From NCBI RefSeq assembly GCF_013294025.1, contig NZ_JABSNL010000007.1, forward strand, positions 1 through 64,000: a DNA stretch of 64,000 nt, in the 5' to 3' direction. The translations under genes and the position numbers were made by a program. Below the pieces are notes generated by a model that did no database searches, was not told the origin of the DNA, and worked only from the letters and a program-made list of their open reading frames with translations. This document shows positions 8,486-18,347 of this stretch, piece after piece. Origin of the DNA: Flavobacterium aeripolare (lineage in GTDB: Bacteria > Bacteroidota > Bacteroidia > Flavobacteriales > Flavobacteriaceae). Position 1 is the stretch's first letter. Every line of letters begins with the position of its first letter.

Positions 8486-9253
8486 TTAAAATATTTTTTT
8501 CTCAGTTAAATATTTCCAGTATCGTTTAGGCACATGTTGCACATGCAGCTTCATATTTTTTCTTTCTTTTATATTCGTGTGATCAAAATATTCGACCCAC
8601 AATTTCTGGTAATTTATTTCTTTTTCATCGTAGATCTCCTCTTCATTTTGAAGCTTTTTCTCAGCGTCAGCGTCTAAGGTGACGATCTCCGTATTTTCCA
8701 AATTATAGTAAACGCCATATCCTCTTTTAAAATCATATATCAGCCATTTTTGATCTTGATATCTGTTTTTAAAATGTCTAACAATTAACGTCAATACATT
8801 AAAATCAGGATAGATTTTAGCAAAATAAATACCGTCTTTCAACAATTCGAATCGAATAAAAGCTTCCATTCGATGCTTCTCCCTTCCCACACTTTTCACA
8901 AGTTTAGAAATCTTGAGAACATCAGGATTAGAAAAATCAGCAAATACATTTTTACCAGAATTATCGACAGCGTATTTAATTGCTCTGAACAAAATATTTT
9001 CAGCATCTTCAGTCTCTGATAAAAATGCGTATAAAATTTGTCGCACTCCTTCTTTCCCTAACTGCTTTTCTAACCGTGCTAACACTCGATCTGACTTTTC
9101 ATCATTTGTAATTACAGTAATAATTTCGGCAAAAAGTGCATTTTGACCTTTACCTGCCCCAATTATAGAAACATCCTGATATTTGTATTCGAAAATTTCA
9201 AAAACGGCAGTAAAAAAACCCTCTATTGTATTATCGTAAGAAAGAATCGTCAT
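8486..9253 (-). CDS. DUF4130 / TIGR03915-type putative DNA metabolism protein
   Basis: A 255-residue protein of the family that travels with a radical SAM protein (TIGR03915 with TIGR03916) and in some bacteria is fused to a uracil-DNA-glycosylase-like domain. Recognisable parts: N-terminal YDNTIEGFFTAVFEIFE (about 6-22), central RKVGREKHRMEAFIRFELLKDGIYFAKI-like stretch (about 120-147, here SVGREKHRMEAF...), and C-terminal LWVEYFDHTNIKERKN...HVPKRYWKYL (about 215-250). No glycosylase domain is attached. Its start codon overlaps the last 23 nt of the upstream radical SAM gene, so the two are translationally coupled and probably act together. The biochemical activity is unknown; a role in DNA repair or modification is inferred from family association. 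Confidence 0.8.
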   Translation of the reverse strand: MTILSYDNTIEGFFTAVFEIFEYKYQDVSIIGAGKGQNALFAEIITVITNDEKSDRVLARLEKQLGKEGVRQILYAFLSETEDAENILFRAIKYAVDNSGKNVFADFSNPDVLKISKLVKSVGREKHRMEAFIRFELLKDGIYFAKIYPDFNVLTLIVRHFKNRYQDQKWLIYDFKRGYGVYYNLENTEIVTLDADAEKKLQNEEEIYDEKEINYQKLWVEYFDHTNIKERKNMKLHVQHVPKRYWKYLTEKKIF

Positions 9254-10511
9254 TTAAAAGTGATAATTGATTACTAAAGGGATTTTCAAATTTACTCCTA
9301 GTATCTTTAAGAATAATATCTTTTAAATTTACTGCATCTAGAAAGTCCAGACTTCGATTTGCGTTAGCAACGGTAATAAAATATTTGGCTCTATTAGTCG
9401 AAACTCCAATTTTCTTGATATGTTCTAAAGTCAAATTCTTGAAGCGTCGTGCTTGAATGATTTTGTAAGCCGATTTTACTCCAATTCCTGGAACTCTCAA
9501 AATCATTTCTAAAGGTGCGGTTTGTATCACTACCGGAAATTTATCGACGTTACGCAATGCCCAACTCATTTTTGGATCTACTTCTAAGTCTAAAAACGGA
9601 TTGTTTTGCTCTAGAATCTCATTGGCTTTAAAGCCATAAAAACGCATTAACCAATCGGCTTGATACAATCTATTTTCGCGCACTAATGGCACTTGCGAGC
9701 CTAAAGCTGGTAAACGAGCATCATTTGAAACAGGTACATAACCAGAATAATACACTCGTTTTAAATTAAAGTTTTTATAAAAATGATCGGCTACTTTTAT
9801 AATTTGTAAGTCGGTTTCTGGAGTTGCGCCCACAATTACTTGTGTACTTTGTCCTGCAGGAGCAAACTTAGGAGTAGACTTGATAATTTTCTTCTCGTCT
9901 TTGTAAATTAGGATTTCGTTTTTAACAAAATCCATCGGTTTAATCATTTGTTGGTGACTCTTATCTGGCGCAAGTAGTTTCAGACCTGACTCTGTAGGGA
10001 TCTCCAAATTCATACTTAATCGATCTGCATACAAACCAGCTTCGCGCATGAGCTCGTCACTCGCATCAGGAATACTCTTTAAATGAATGTAGCCATTGAA
10101 ATTATGTTCGAGACGCAATTTTTTAGCTACTCTTACAAGTCTTTCCATAGTATAATCGGCATCTTTAAAAATACCAGAACTTAAGAATAATCCTTCGATA
10201 TAATTTCTTCTATAAAAACTCATAGTCAAATCGACAACCTCATCTACAGTAAATGCAGCACGTTGTATATCGTTACTTATGCGAGTCACGCAGTAAGCGC
10301 AATCATAGATACAAAAATTTGTTAATAATATTTTTAATAAAGACACGCAGCGCCCGTCCTCAGTGTAAGTGTGACAAATACCCGTTGCTGATGAGTCGCC
10401 TAAACCTTTTGAGGTGTTCTTTCTATTACCTCCGCTTGACGAACAAGAAACATCATACTTAGCGGCATCTGCAAGGATTTCCAATTTTTCTTTTACTCTT
10501 TCGTAATTCAA
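9231..10511 (-). CDS. Radical SAM protein of putative DNA modification/repair (TIGR03916-like)
   Basis: About 426 residues. The iron-sulfur triad CIYDCAYC (C-x3-C-x2-C) near residue 67 marks a radical SAM enzyme. Before it lies the family-typical opening RVKEKLEILADAAKYDVSCSSSG, and near residue 370 the motif VPGIGVKSAYKI is a helix-hairpin-helix typical of DNA-binding proteins. The frame is open back to an ATG at 10577, but those extra 22 residues look unlike the family. A -7-like TAAATTTG (10540 to 10533) lies inside that stretch, so I prefer the TTG at 10511. It is the first gene of a two-gene unit with the DUF4130 gene, overlapping it by 23 nt. The reaction catalysed is not known. Confidence 0.82.
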   Translation of the reverse strand: MNYERVKEKLEILADAAKYDVSCSSSGGNRKNTSKGLGDSSATGICHTYTEDGRCVSLLKILLTNFCIYDCAYCVTRISNDIQRAAFTVDEVVDLTMSFYRRNYIEGLFLSSGIFKDADYTMERLVRVAKKLRLEHNFNGYIHLKSIPDASDELMREAGLYADRLSMNLEIPTESGLKLLAPDKSHQQMIKPMDFVKNEILIYKDEKKIIKSTPKFAPAGQSTQVIVGATPETDLQIIKVADHFYKNFNLKRVYYSGYVPVSNDARLPALGSQVPLVRENRLYQADWLMRFYGFKANEILEQNNPFLDLEVDPKMSWALRNVDKFPVVIQTAPLEMILRVPGIGVKSAYKIIQARRFKNLTLEHIKKIGVSTNRAKYFITVANANRSLDFLDAVNLKDIILKDTRSKFENPFSNQLSLLNDDSFLR

Positions 10512-10532
10512 ATTTTTAATATTTAAGGGATA

Positions 10533-10540
10533 CAAATTTA
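10533..10540 (-). promoter_or_regulatory. Possible -7 box for the radical SAM operon
   Basis: TAAATTTG on the minus strand, with a TTG (10566-10564) 23 nt further upstream. The predicted start near 10528 would give a 17-nt leader to the TTG codon at 10511, and would rule out the longer ATG form. Confidence 0.4.
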
Positions 10541-10643
10541 GTGATAAAAACGTATTATTCTCCCAATAATCAAACATTTAGGATTTGTTTAAGCTTTCTG
10601 TTTATCTTTTAAAATAGTAGGCAAAATGTTTGAAACTTTGCCC

Positions 10644-10651
10644 TATATTTG
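10644..10651 (+). promoter_or_regulatory. -7 box upstream of lepA
   Basis: TATATTTG matches TAnnTTTG and lies about 50 nt before the lepA ATG. Two TTTG sequences occur at 10629-10632 and 10637-10640, but both are closer than the usual 18-20 nt, so the -33 box is uncertain. Confidence 0.5.
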
Positions 10652-10701
10652 CACATTCAAATATCAAATGTATTTTGATACTAATTGACTGATTTACGAA
10701 G

Positions 10702-12498
10702 ATGAAAAAAATAAGGAATTTTTGCATTATTGCACATATTGATCACGGTAAGAGTACACTAGCAGACCGATTATTAGGTGCTACACAAACTGTTACAGCA
10801 CGTCAAGAAAAGGCACAATTACTAGACAATATGGATCTAGAGCGTGAGCGTGGTATTACCATTAAAAGTCACGCCATCCAGATGGAATATACCTATCAAG
10901 GTGAGGAATACATCCTTAACTTAATTGATACTCCGGGACACGTCGATTTCTCTTATGAGGTTTCGAGATCAATTGCAGCCTGTGAAGGAGCGTTATTGAT
11001 TGTAGATGCTGCTCAAAGTATTCAAGCACAAACGATTTCAAATTTATATCTAGCTTTAGAAAACGACCTGGAAATTATTCCGGTTTTAAATAAAGTAGAT
11101 TTACCATCAGCTAATCCTGAGGAAGTTAGTGATGATATAATTGATTTACTAGGATGTAAACTAGAGGATATTATTCATGCTTCAGGAAAAACAGGTTTTG
11201 GTGTCGAAAATATTTTGGCTGCCATTATCGAAAAAATTCCACCACCATCAGGAAATAAAGACGAACCATTACAGGCTTTAATTTTCGATTCTCACTACAA
11301 CCCTTTTAGAGGTATTGAAGTGATCTTTAGAGTGGTAAATGGAGAGATCAAGAAAGGGCAAAAAATCAAGTTCATGGCTACTGGTAATGAATATTTTGCT
11401 GACGAGATTGGTACCTTAAAATTAAACCAAGTTCCTAAACAAGTGATTTCAGCTGGAGATGTTGGTTATTTAATATCTGGGATCAAAGAGGCGAAAGAAG
11501 TAAAAGTTGGAGATACACTGACTGATGCTAAAACGCCTACAACTAATATAATTACTGGTTTTGAGGATGTAAAACCAATGGTTTTTGCAGGAATCTATCC
11601 AGTAGACACTGAGGATTATGAAGAGTTAAGAAACTCGATGGAAAAATTACAGTTGAACGATGCGTCACTTGTATTTTTACCAGAAAGTTCGGCTGCTTTA
11701 GGATTTGGTTTCCGTTGTGGATTCTTAGGAATGTTACACATGGAGATTATTCAGGAGCGTCTAGAACGGGAGTTTAACATGACGGTGATTACTACGGTTC
11801 CCAACGTTTCTTATTTGGCTTACACCAAAAAAGATCCAGAGACTCCACTTGTGGTAAACAACCCATCTGACTTACCAGAGCCTTCGCGTTTAGACCATGT
11901 AGAAGAGCCGTTTATCAAAGCGACTATCATTACGAAGTCTGACTATGTTGGTAATGTAATGAGTTTGTGTATCGAAAAACGTGGTTTGATTACCAATCAA
12001 ACGTATCTGACAACTGAAAGAGTTGAGTTGACTTTTGACATGCCGCTAGCAGAAATTGTATTTGACTTTTACGATCGTTTGAAAACGGTTTCTAAAGGAT
12101 ATGCCTCTTTTGATTATACGCCAATTGGAATGAGAACATCTAGCTTAGTAAAAGTAGATATTTTATTGAATGCTACTATTGTGGATGCTTTATCGTCATT
12201 GATGCATACTGACAACGCTTACTCTATTGGTAAAAAAATGTGTGAGAAGTTGAGAGAGTTGATTCCGAGACAACAATTTGACATTCCAATTCAAGCGGCG
12301 ATTGGGGTGAAAGTGATTTCACGTGAAACTATTAAAGCCTTACGTAAAGACGTTACTGCCAAATGTTATGGTGGAGATATCTCTAGAAAGCGTAAGTTAC
12401 TTGAGAAACAAAAGAAAGGTAAAAAGCGTATGAGACTTGTAGGTAACGTAGAGATTCCTCAAGAAGCGTTTATGGCTGTTTTAAAATTGAATGATTAA
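10702..12498 (+). CDS. lepA: Elongation factor 4 (LepA GTPase)
   Basis: This 598-residue translational GTPase binds stalled or mistranslocated ribosomes and affects initiation and back-translocation. The G domain shows G1 AHIDHGKST (about 11-19), the RGITIK switch region (about 50), G3 DTPGHVDF (about 77) and G4 NKVD (about 131). Domain II, the EF-G-like domains III and V, and the unique C-terminal domain (from about 490, with [40 protein letters not shown]) are all present. Length matches the family. It is transcribed alone, divergent from the radical SAM gene, and ends at a good terminator. Confidence 0.96.
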   Translation: MKKIRNFCIIAHIDHGKSTLADRLLGATQTVTARQEKAQLLDNMDLERERGITIKSHAIQMEYTYQGEEYILNLIDTPGHVDFSYEVSRSIAACEGALLIVDAAQSIQAQTISNLYLALENDLEIIPVLNKVDLPSANPEEVSDDIIDLLGCKLEDIIHASGKTGFGVENILAAIIEKIPPPSGNKDEPLQALIFDSHYNPFRGIEVIFRVVNGEIKKGQKIKFMATGNEYFADEIGTLKLNQVPKQVISAGDVGYLISGIKEAKEVKVGDTLTDAKTPTTNIITGFEDVKPMVFAGIYPVDTEDYEELRNSMEKLQLNDASLVFLPESSAALGFGFRCGFLGMLHMEIIQERLEREFNMTVITTVPNVSYLAYTKKDPETPLVVNNPSDLPEPSRLDHVEEPFIKATIITKSDYVGNVMSLCIEKRGLITNQTYLTTERVELTFDMPLAEIVFDFYDRLKTVSKGYASFDYTPIGMRTSSLVKVDILLNATIVDALSSLMHTDNAYSIGKKMCEKLRELIPRQQFDIPIQAAIGVKVISRETIKALRKDVTAKCYGGDISRKRKLLEKQKKGKKRMRLVGNVEIPQEAFMAVLKLND

Positions 12499-12540
12499 TT
12501 TTTTTCTCCAAAGAATAGAAGAAAGAAACAAGAATAGAGA

Positions 12541-12575
12541 AAAACCCTGACGATGTAAAATTGTCAGGGTTTTTT
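12541..12575 (+). terminator. Terminator of lepA
   Basis: AACCCTGAC pairs with GTCAGGGTT across an 11-nt loop, followed by TTTTTT. The A-rich 5' side makes it usable in the minus direction too, for the convergent sugar kinase gene ending at 12618. Confidence 0.85.
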
Positions 12576-12617
12576 GTTTGATATAATGAACGATAAAATA
12601 GTGAAATTGAACACTAA

Positions 12618-13550
12618 TTACTTTGATTTCAACCATTCGAACAATCGATTAGCATCTTCTACTTTAAACAACTGCGTTCCCTCATTCATTGTTGCTGCAG
12701 ATCCGCAGGCTACTCCCCAACGCAACACTTCATCTAAACTCTTATTTTGCGAAAGCGCCCACACCATTCCGCCTACCATACTATCTCCTGCGCCCACAGT
12801 ACTTTTTTTAGCTACATGAGGAGCTGGAACATAATCATACGAATCTTTTGTTACTAGCGCAGCACCTTGTGGACCAAGAGAAACAACTATAATTTCTGCG
12901 CTTCCTTGCGCAATAATCTTTTTGGCTGCTTGGTTTACCTCTTCCATTTCTAGGCGGTCTACACCTACTAATTTAGCTAGTTCTCCTACGTTTGGTTTTA
13001 TTAAATAAACGCTCGTTTCCAAGACCTTTTGCAAAGATTCCCCTGAGGTATCTACAATCACTTTTATATTTGAGTTCTTAGCGTGCTCGGCAATTTCTTT
13101 GTAAAAATCTGTCGATAGCCCATCATTTAAACTACCACTTAGTACTAAAAAATCTGTAGACAAGGCTGCTATTTTTTCGAGTATCGTTACCTTTTCACTT
13201 TCGCTTAAGGCAGCACCCGGAAAACCAAAACGATATTGAGAGTTCGTATTATCATCTACCGCTACAAAACTCTCACGTGTCCAGTTTTGCACAGTGACTG
13301 GGTCGATGTTTATAGCTTCTTTAATAAGCAATTCTTTCATCATTTCGCCCGTAGGTCCTCCTGCTGTAAACAATGCAAGAGACTCCCCGTTTAAACGCGC
13401 AATCGCTTTAGAAACATTTATTCCTCCGCCACCTGCATCATAACGTGGGGCATCGCATCTTATCTTTTGTTCTGGCACTAAGCCGCGCAAATGCGTGCTT
13501 TTATCTAAAGCCGGATTTACTGTTACCGTTGTGATTTTATAATGTTTCAT
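12618..13550 (-). CDS. 1-phosphofructokinase / PfkB-type hexose-phosphate kinase
   Basis: A 310-residue ribokinase-family kinase of the FruK/LacC/PfkB branch (TIGR03168 type), phosphorylating fructose-1-phosphate, fructose-6-phosphate or tagatose-6-phosphate. The N-terminal substrate motif GGGGINVSKAIARL is at about 41-54. The C-terminal anion-hole signature STVGAGDSMVGGMVWAL is at about 249-265, with the catalytic aspartate in GAGD. The opening TVTVNPALDKSTH is typical of this branch. No sugar transporter or regulator is adjacent, so the natural substrate cannot be fixed from context; E. coli PfkB is the closest functional analogue by opening motif. Confidence 0.85.
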   Translation of the reverse strand: MKHYKITTVTVNPALDKSTHLRGLVPEQKIRCDAPRYDAGGGGINVSKAIARLNGESLALFTAGGPTGEMMKELLIKEAINIDPVTVQNWTRESFVAVDDNTNSQYRFGFPGAALSESEKVTILEKIAALSTDFLVLSGSLNDGLSTDFYKEIAEHAKNSNIKVIVDTSGESLQKVLETSVYLIKPNVGELAKLVGVDRLEMEEVNQAAKKIIAQGSAEIIVVSLGPQGAALVTKDSYDYVPAPHVAKKSTVGAGDSMVGGMVWALSQNKSLDEVLRWGVACGSAATMNEGTQLFKVEDANRLFEWLKSK

Positions 13551-13604
13551 GTTATAAATTTAATGTTACGCCACCTAATTTCAAAATTAATAAAAGGCTT
13601 TTAA

Positions 13605-13641
13605 AAATAAAAAAGACGAAGAGAATATCCCTTCGCCTTTT
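13605..13641 (-). terminator. Terminator after the ABC permease-peptidase gene
   Basis: AAAAG-A-CGAAG (13611-13621) pairs with CTTCG-C-CTTTT (13631-13641). The plus-strand A-rich run before it supplies the U-tail on the minus strand. It lies 15 nt past the stop at 13656. Confidence 0.7.
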
Positions 13642-13655
13642 GAAATTAAACCAAA

Positions 13656-16600
13656 TTAAAGTTTTCTACGATTATCATCAGAATTGGTGTCAATCAACTT
13701 ATTAAAGGGATCCACTCCAACCTCTGTAGGTTTTTCATCAACAATAATAGAAAGTTTGTTGTCAATTTTATTGATTCTGTATTTTTTAAGATGCAGCTGT
13801 TTTTCAACCTTTTTATCTTTAATCTCATCTTGTTTAAAGATTCCTATTTCGATAAAATCATTTAAAGGCAATGAACTAAGACCTATCTCGTCACCTTTTT
13901 TCCTGTACGATATAGTCTTACCATTAGCATCTTTATAGATTCGAGTTCCTTGATCATTTGAACGGTATTTAGCCACATTAAACTGAATATCTACTTGGTA
14001 CTTCCCATTTTTCAATTTTTTACTCGTAACATTAGTAATGTTGTTATCATACAAAGTGATAGTTTCAAACATATCCTTGATTGTATATTGTAAAGAATCT
14101 GGGGTAGCTGCTTTTAACATAGTCACTAGCTCGATACTATTGGTATAGGGAGCGTCCTGAAAACCAACTTTCTTTATGTACTCCTTTAAAACATTGTTTA
14201 AGTTTTTCTCTCCAATAAAGTCGCTTAGCGCATAAAAAACTAGCGAACCTTTGTTATAATGTATGTATTGCTGGTTTTCATTATACATAAGTGGTTGCTC
14301 TTTTTTGCGTTCTCTTGTTCTTCCTTGTAAGTACTTATCAAGGGCGACCTTAAGGAATTTACGCATTTGAGATTTACCGTATTGATGCTCTAAAACTTTA
14401 AGCGAACTATATTCTGATAAGCTTTCAGATGACATTGTGGCTCCTTGTACATTTGCCCCTATTACTTGATGTGCCCACCATTGATGAGCAACTTCATGTG
14501 ATGTTATCGCAAAAGGATAATCTACCGCTTCTTGATCTTCGTCATCTACAGATGCTATGAAACCTATCGCTTCTGAAAACGGAATCGTGTTTGCAAAAGA
14601 TTGCGCAAATTCTCCACCAGTTTTAGGATATTCGATTATTCGAACCTGTTTGTGCTGATACGGACTAAAATTTGCGGTATAATATGCCAATGATTTTTTA
14701 ACTCCAGCAATCATTCGATCTAAATTATATTCATGCCCTTCCTGATAGTAGATTTCGATAGCAACATCGTTCCACTTGTCTTTTTTGACCTTATACTTAG
14801 CTGAATTATATGCGTAGAAGTTCAGCATTTTTTGGTCCATTTTATAATGAAAATAGTTTCTTCCGTCTTTTTTCCATTGCTTTTGCAAGTATCCTGGAGC
14901 AATAGCAGTTTGATCTCCCGCCGTACTAACTGTTGTTTCAAATCTTACCCAATCAGCATCGTTACTAATGTACGTATTCATTCTTGCAATAGAATCAGTA
15001 GGACTAGCCATACGATCCTTTGGCTTTAAGCCATAGGTTTTTCTAACTTCATCATCTGTCAATTCACCTTGATCATTATAGCCTATTGACGGAAAAATGC
15101 CGTTGTTAATGAAAGTTCCATTAGCAATCACAGGAGAATTCGATCTAAAAACAGTGTTTGCTTCATTTTTAATTTCGAAATTCATTACAATAGAATCCCC
15201 TACAGCAAGTGGCTGATCTAATTTATAAATATTGAAATTAAACACACTATCCTTTGACACTAATTTAGTTGCAACCGCAAACTTGATTTTAGTTTTATAC
15301 TCATTATAGTCGATAAATATAGAGTCGATAGCTTGCTTGCTTTTATTCTTTAAAATGTAGGTTCCGCTTGCAACAAAATCTCTTTTATCAGGATATAAAG
15401 CCACATCAACATTGATTGCGGTAATACGCGGTTGTGCATAATTTTGATATTTCTTGTATTTCTTTTCCCAAGTCGATTGCGATTTCTCATTATCTAAGTT
15501 AGAGTCATACTGGTGTAAAACATTATTTTGATAATAAAAAGTCGCTCCCAATGCTAAGAACCCAATCAAAGACAAACGGATTAAAAGTGCTTTTGCCCCA
15601 TGAAAACGTTCTTTAGCATCTTTTAATCTTGCCGAAGCTTTTTGCCCCATTCCTCTCGTCCAGAATAATAATGTAAACCCGAACAAAGCCAACCCTAACA
15701 TAAACCAATACCCTTTATATAGGAAATAAAGCGGCAGGCTACTTCCATATCCATTCATATCAGAATATTGAAACCCACCATCACTATTGAATCTAAAAAC
15801 ACCCTGCTCTACACCAAGAGTTGGTAAATAAGCCAATCCTATTGTTAAAATTAGCAATACAAAAAATCCTAGTAAGTAGTTTTTAAAAAGTGTTTGTATA
15901 AAAAATGCTAAGAAAGCCCAGATTATAAAATTGACCAATTTTATAACATATAATTCATAAAGATAATGGCCTATTTCGAAATTATAATAACTATGATATG
16001 TTTGAATTGCTACACCAGCTATTAGAATTACTGCTAGTAAAACGATTTGCATTTTTACTACTGCTAGAAACTTAGAGACTAAAAATACCCAGTTAGGTGT
16101 AGGCGTTACATCTACTAAGTGATTCATTCTAGTGGTAGCACCATGATGCGTAAGTATACCAGCAAATAAAAATGTAAGTAAATTAATAAACAAACCAAAA
16201 GTGCTTCCTGGTATCTCAAGCATTTGCCAAGTTGTAGGATAGGTACTTGTTCCAAAAATAACTCCAGATGTCAGTGACGTTAACAATATAAAAACGAGCC
16301 CTACAATTACAATACTAATGAAAACCCAATTTTTAACGATAAAAATAAAGTCGATGTTCGAAAGATTCCAAGCTGTTTTTAGATTATTTTTTGTCGAATA
16401 ATTGAAAGTAGTATTAGGAAGTTTTATTCTAGTGATACCTCCAAAATTATTTTTAGTAACGCGTTCTTCCTTTCTACTTTTTCCAAAAGTTAATGCCGTT
16501 TGTGTAAATGAAAAATAGCGATATAATAAAATAAATATGATAATTGAAACACCTAACCACAACAACCTATTGTATATAATCACACTATCAAAAGGCAGTA

Positions 16601-17306
16601 AATTTGCATTTTTCTCTGAAGCGGTCCAGTATTGCGTATAATAGGAAAGAGCCTCACTACCAGAAGGATTTAGAATTCCAGCTAAATAACGATTGTCTGT
16701 ATCATTAGTAAAGCTCCCTATAATAGCATCTAAAAACAACAATACAATCACTGCAATAAATCCTACAGATATATTTCTAGTAATGGTAACGATCGCAAAA
16801 ACGATAACGCCGTAAAAAAATAAATTCGGAATTACAAAGATGCAGTAGATTTGTAAGTAGGCTACGATACTGTATGGTCCTAACAAACTTTGATTAGTAC
16901 CTGGTAAAAAACTTGCGAGATACGTGGCAACGCCAATACCCGCTACAATTAAGATTACTATAAAAAATGAACTCAAGAACTTCCCTAGTAAATAATCCAT
17001 TTTAGTAAAAGGATATGAAAAGAGAATAGTGTGCATATTATATTTAAAATCCCTGTAGATAGAGGCTCCAATAATGGTAGGCACTAAGAAATAGGTAAAG
17101 GTAGATAGGCCATTTATTAAACCATTTAATGCTATGGGCGAGTTGACAAGAGTATTAGAAGAGGTCGTTACTGTGAAACCATCAAAAATACCTAGTGCAG
17201 CAGCAGCCATCAATAATGAGAAAATAAAAAATAACGTTGTATAAATGTAAAAAGACGGATTTTTAAGCCACCTTTTTACTTCAAAAGTAAATATAGTTCC
17301 TAACAT
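13656..17306 (-). CDS. ABC-2 transporter permease fused to M1 aminopeptidase domain
   Basis: This 1216-residue membrane protein has two parts. Residues about 1-570 hold a dozen or so hydrophobic segments in two ABC-2-like halves (opening FEVKRWLKNPSFYIYTTLFF; a second repeat near 325). From about 640 onward is a soluble M1-family metallopeptidase. The zinc site is HEVAHQWWAH (about 930) with the third ligand in SSESLSEYSS about 18 residues later, the expected HExxH-x18-E spacing. The catalytic domain would face the periplasm, consistent with the topology. The ATPase gene lies directly upstream and overlaps by 7 nt, so the two form an exporter with a built-in peptidase. The substrate is unknown; export and trimming of a peptide is a reasonable inference. 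Confidence 0.87.
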   Translation of the reverse strand: MLGTIFTFEVKRWLKNPSFYIYTTLFFIFSLLMAAAALGIFDGFTVTTSSNTLVNSPIALNGLINGLSTFTYFLVPTIIGASIYRDFKYNMHTILFSYPFTKMDYLLGKFLSSFFIVILIVAGIGVATYLASFLPGTNQSLLGPYSIVAYLQIYCIFVIPNLFFYGVIVFAIVTITRNISVGFIAVIVLLFLDAIIGSFTNDTDNRYLAGILNPSGSEALSYYTQYWTASEKNANLLPFDSVIIYNRLLWLGVSIIIFILLYRYFSFTQTALTFGKSRKEERVTKNNFGGITRIKLPNTTFNYSTKNNLKTAWNLSNIDFIFIVKNWVFISIVIVGLVFILLTSLTSGVIFGTSTYPTTWQMLEIPGSTFGLFINLLTFLFAGILTHHGATTRMNHLVDVTPTPNWVFLVSKFLAVVKMQIVLLAVILIAGVAIQTYHSYYNFEIGHYLYELYVIKLVNFIIWAFLAFFIQTLFKNYLLGFFVLLILTIGLAYLPTLGVEQGVFRFNSDGGFQYSDMNGYGSSLPLYFLYKGYWFMLGLALFGFTLLFWTRGMGQKASARLKDAKERFHGAKALLIRLSLIGFLALGATFYYQNNVLHQYDSNLDNEKSQSTWEKKYKKYQNYAQPRITAINVDVALYPDKRDFVASGTYILKNKSKQAIDSIFIDYNEYKTKIKFAVATKLVSKDSVFNFNIYKLDQPLAVGDSIVMNFEIKNEANTVFRSNSPVIANGTFINNGIFPSIGYNDQGELTDDEVRKTYGLKPKDRMASPTDSIARMNTYISNDADWVRFETTVSTAGDQTAIAPGYLQKQWKKDGRNYFHYKMDQKMLNFYAYNSAKYKVKKDKWNDVAIEIYYQEGHEYNLDRMIAGVKKSLAYYTANFSPYQHKQVRIIEYPKTGGEFAQSFANTIPFSEAIGFIASVDDEDQEAVDYPFAITSHEVAHQWWAHQVIGANVQGATMSSESLSEYSSLKVLEHQYGKSQMRKFLKVALDKYLQGRTRERKKEQPLMYNENQQYIHYNKGSLVFYALSDFIGEKNLNNVLKEYIKKVGFQDAPYTNSIELVTMLKAATPDSLQYTIKDMFETITLYDNNITNVTSKKLKNGKYQVDIQFNVAKYRSNDQGTRIYKDANGKTISYRKKGDEIGLSSLPLNDFIEIGIFKQDEIKDKKVEKQLHLKKYRINKIDNKLSIIVDEKPTEVGVDPFNKLIDTNSDDNRRKL

Positions 17307-18184
17307 AATACAGTATCTTTTTTAAGTGCTACAAAATATACATCTTCTAATTGCGGAGCAGCCGTAACAAATTGTTCGTCAGGTTGCCCGATACTTTGCA
17401 CTCTAATATTTAAGGTATTATCTTGATTGTAATTAGACGAGATAACATTAAATTTTTTCTCATTTTCCTCTAAGCTATCTCTATCAATAACCTTAGTCCA
17501 TATTGTACCCTCAAGTGCCGCAATAACTGCTGTAGGTGTACCTTTAGTTAGAATTTTCCCTCCATTTAAAATGGCAACCTCATTACAAAGCTCTTTCACA
17601 TCATCAACAATGTGCGTCGAAAAGATCACAGTATGATTTGTCCCTATCTCGCGTAACACATTCAAAAAACGATGTCTTTCTGCTGGATCTAAACCAGAAG
17701 TAGGTTCGTCAACTATAATTAATTTTGGGTTGTTCAACAGCAATTGGGCGATTCCAAAACGTTGTTTCATTCCTCCAGAATAGCCGTTTACAAATTTCAT
17801 TCGAACTTCATACAAATTAGTCACCTCTAGGACTTGTTTGATTATCTCTTGTCTTTCTTTTTTACTCGAAATCCCTTTTAACTGAGCAAAATAATCTAGT
17901 AAGCTTTCAGCAGACATGTTAGGATAGACTCCGAATTCTTGCGGCAAATAGCCCAAAACTTTTCTTAGCGACATCTGATCTTCTAAAACGTTACTACCAT
18001 CAAATTCAATCGTACCCGAATCTGGTTTTTGTAACGTAGCAATTGTTCGCATCAATGATGACTTACCAGCACCGTTAGGTCCGAGTAAACCAAACATTCC
18101 AGTTCCAATTTCTAAATTCAAATTATCAAGTGCTTTTACACCGTTTTTATAGGTCTTACTAAGGTTAGTTATTTTCAGGTTCAT
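17300..18184 (-). CDS. ABC transporter ATP-binding protein
   Basis: A 294-residue ATPase. Walker A is GPNGAGKSS (about 38-46), Q-loop LPQEFGVYP (about 86), signature YSGGMKQR (about 136), Walker B LIIVDEPTSGLD (about 156) and the switch histidine in FSTHIVDD (about 190). It drives the permease-peptidase encoded next, with a 7-nt overlap. I use the ATG at 18184, giving MNLKITNLSKTYKNGVKALD, the usual opening; an upstream ATG at 18211 would add nine unlikely residues. The C-terminal 70 residues, after the ATPase core, are typical of ABC-2 exporters. It is first in a two-gene operon. Confidence 0.9.
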   Translation of the reverse strand: MNLKITNLSKTYKNGVKALDNLNLEIGTGMFGLLGPNGAGKSSLMRTIATLQKPDSGTIEFDGSNVLEDQMSLRKVLGYLPQEFGVYPNMSAESLLDYFAQLKGISSKKERQEIIKQVLEVTNLYEVRMKFVNGYSGGMKQRFGIAQLLLNNPKLIIVDEPTSGLDPAERHRFLNVLREIGTNHTVIFSTHIVDDVKELCNEVAILNGGKILTKGTPTAVIAALEGTIWTKVIDRDSLEENEKKFNVISSNYNQDNTLNIRVQSIGQPDEQFVTAAPQLEDVYFVALKKDTVLC

Positions 18185-18313
18185 TGTAAAAAATTTAAAT
18201 GGTTTATACATTAGTAGGTAAACAACTGCAATTGTTACAATAATATTAACAAGTAGCCGAAAATATTCTTACAAAAAACCAAATAGATGCTCCCTGAAAA
18301 ATCACTATCTAAT

Positions 18314-18329
18314 TATCTTTGTACCTTTG
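18314..18329 (+). promoter_or_regulatory. Two adjacent -7 boxes upstream of thiL
   Basis: TATCTTTG (18314-18321) is followed at once by TACCTTTG (18322-18329); both match TAnnTTTG. Either predicts a start at about 18326-18334, which excludes the in-frame TTG at 18327 as a start codon and supports the ATG at 18348. No strong TTTG was found at -33. Confidence 0.55.
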
Positions 18330-18347
18330 CTTTTTAAATTAAAAATA

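Noticed and set aside
12574..12819. 81-codon plus-strand frame after lepA
   Set aside because: It starts beyond the lepA terminator and runs antisense to the sugar kinase gene; no features of its own.
18327..18347. In-frame TTG extension of thiL
   Set aside because: It overlaps the -7 box TACCTTTG, so it would not be in the mRNA; the ATG at 18348 gives the family-typical opening.
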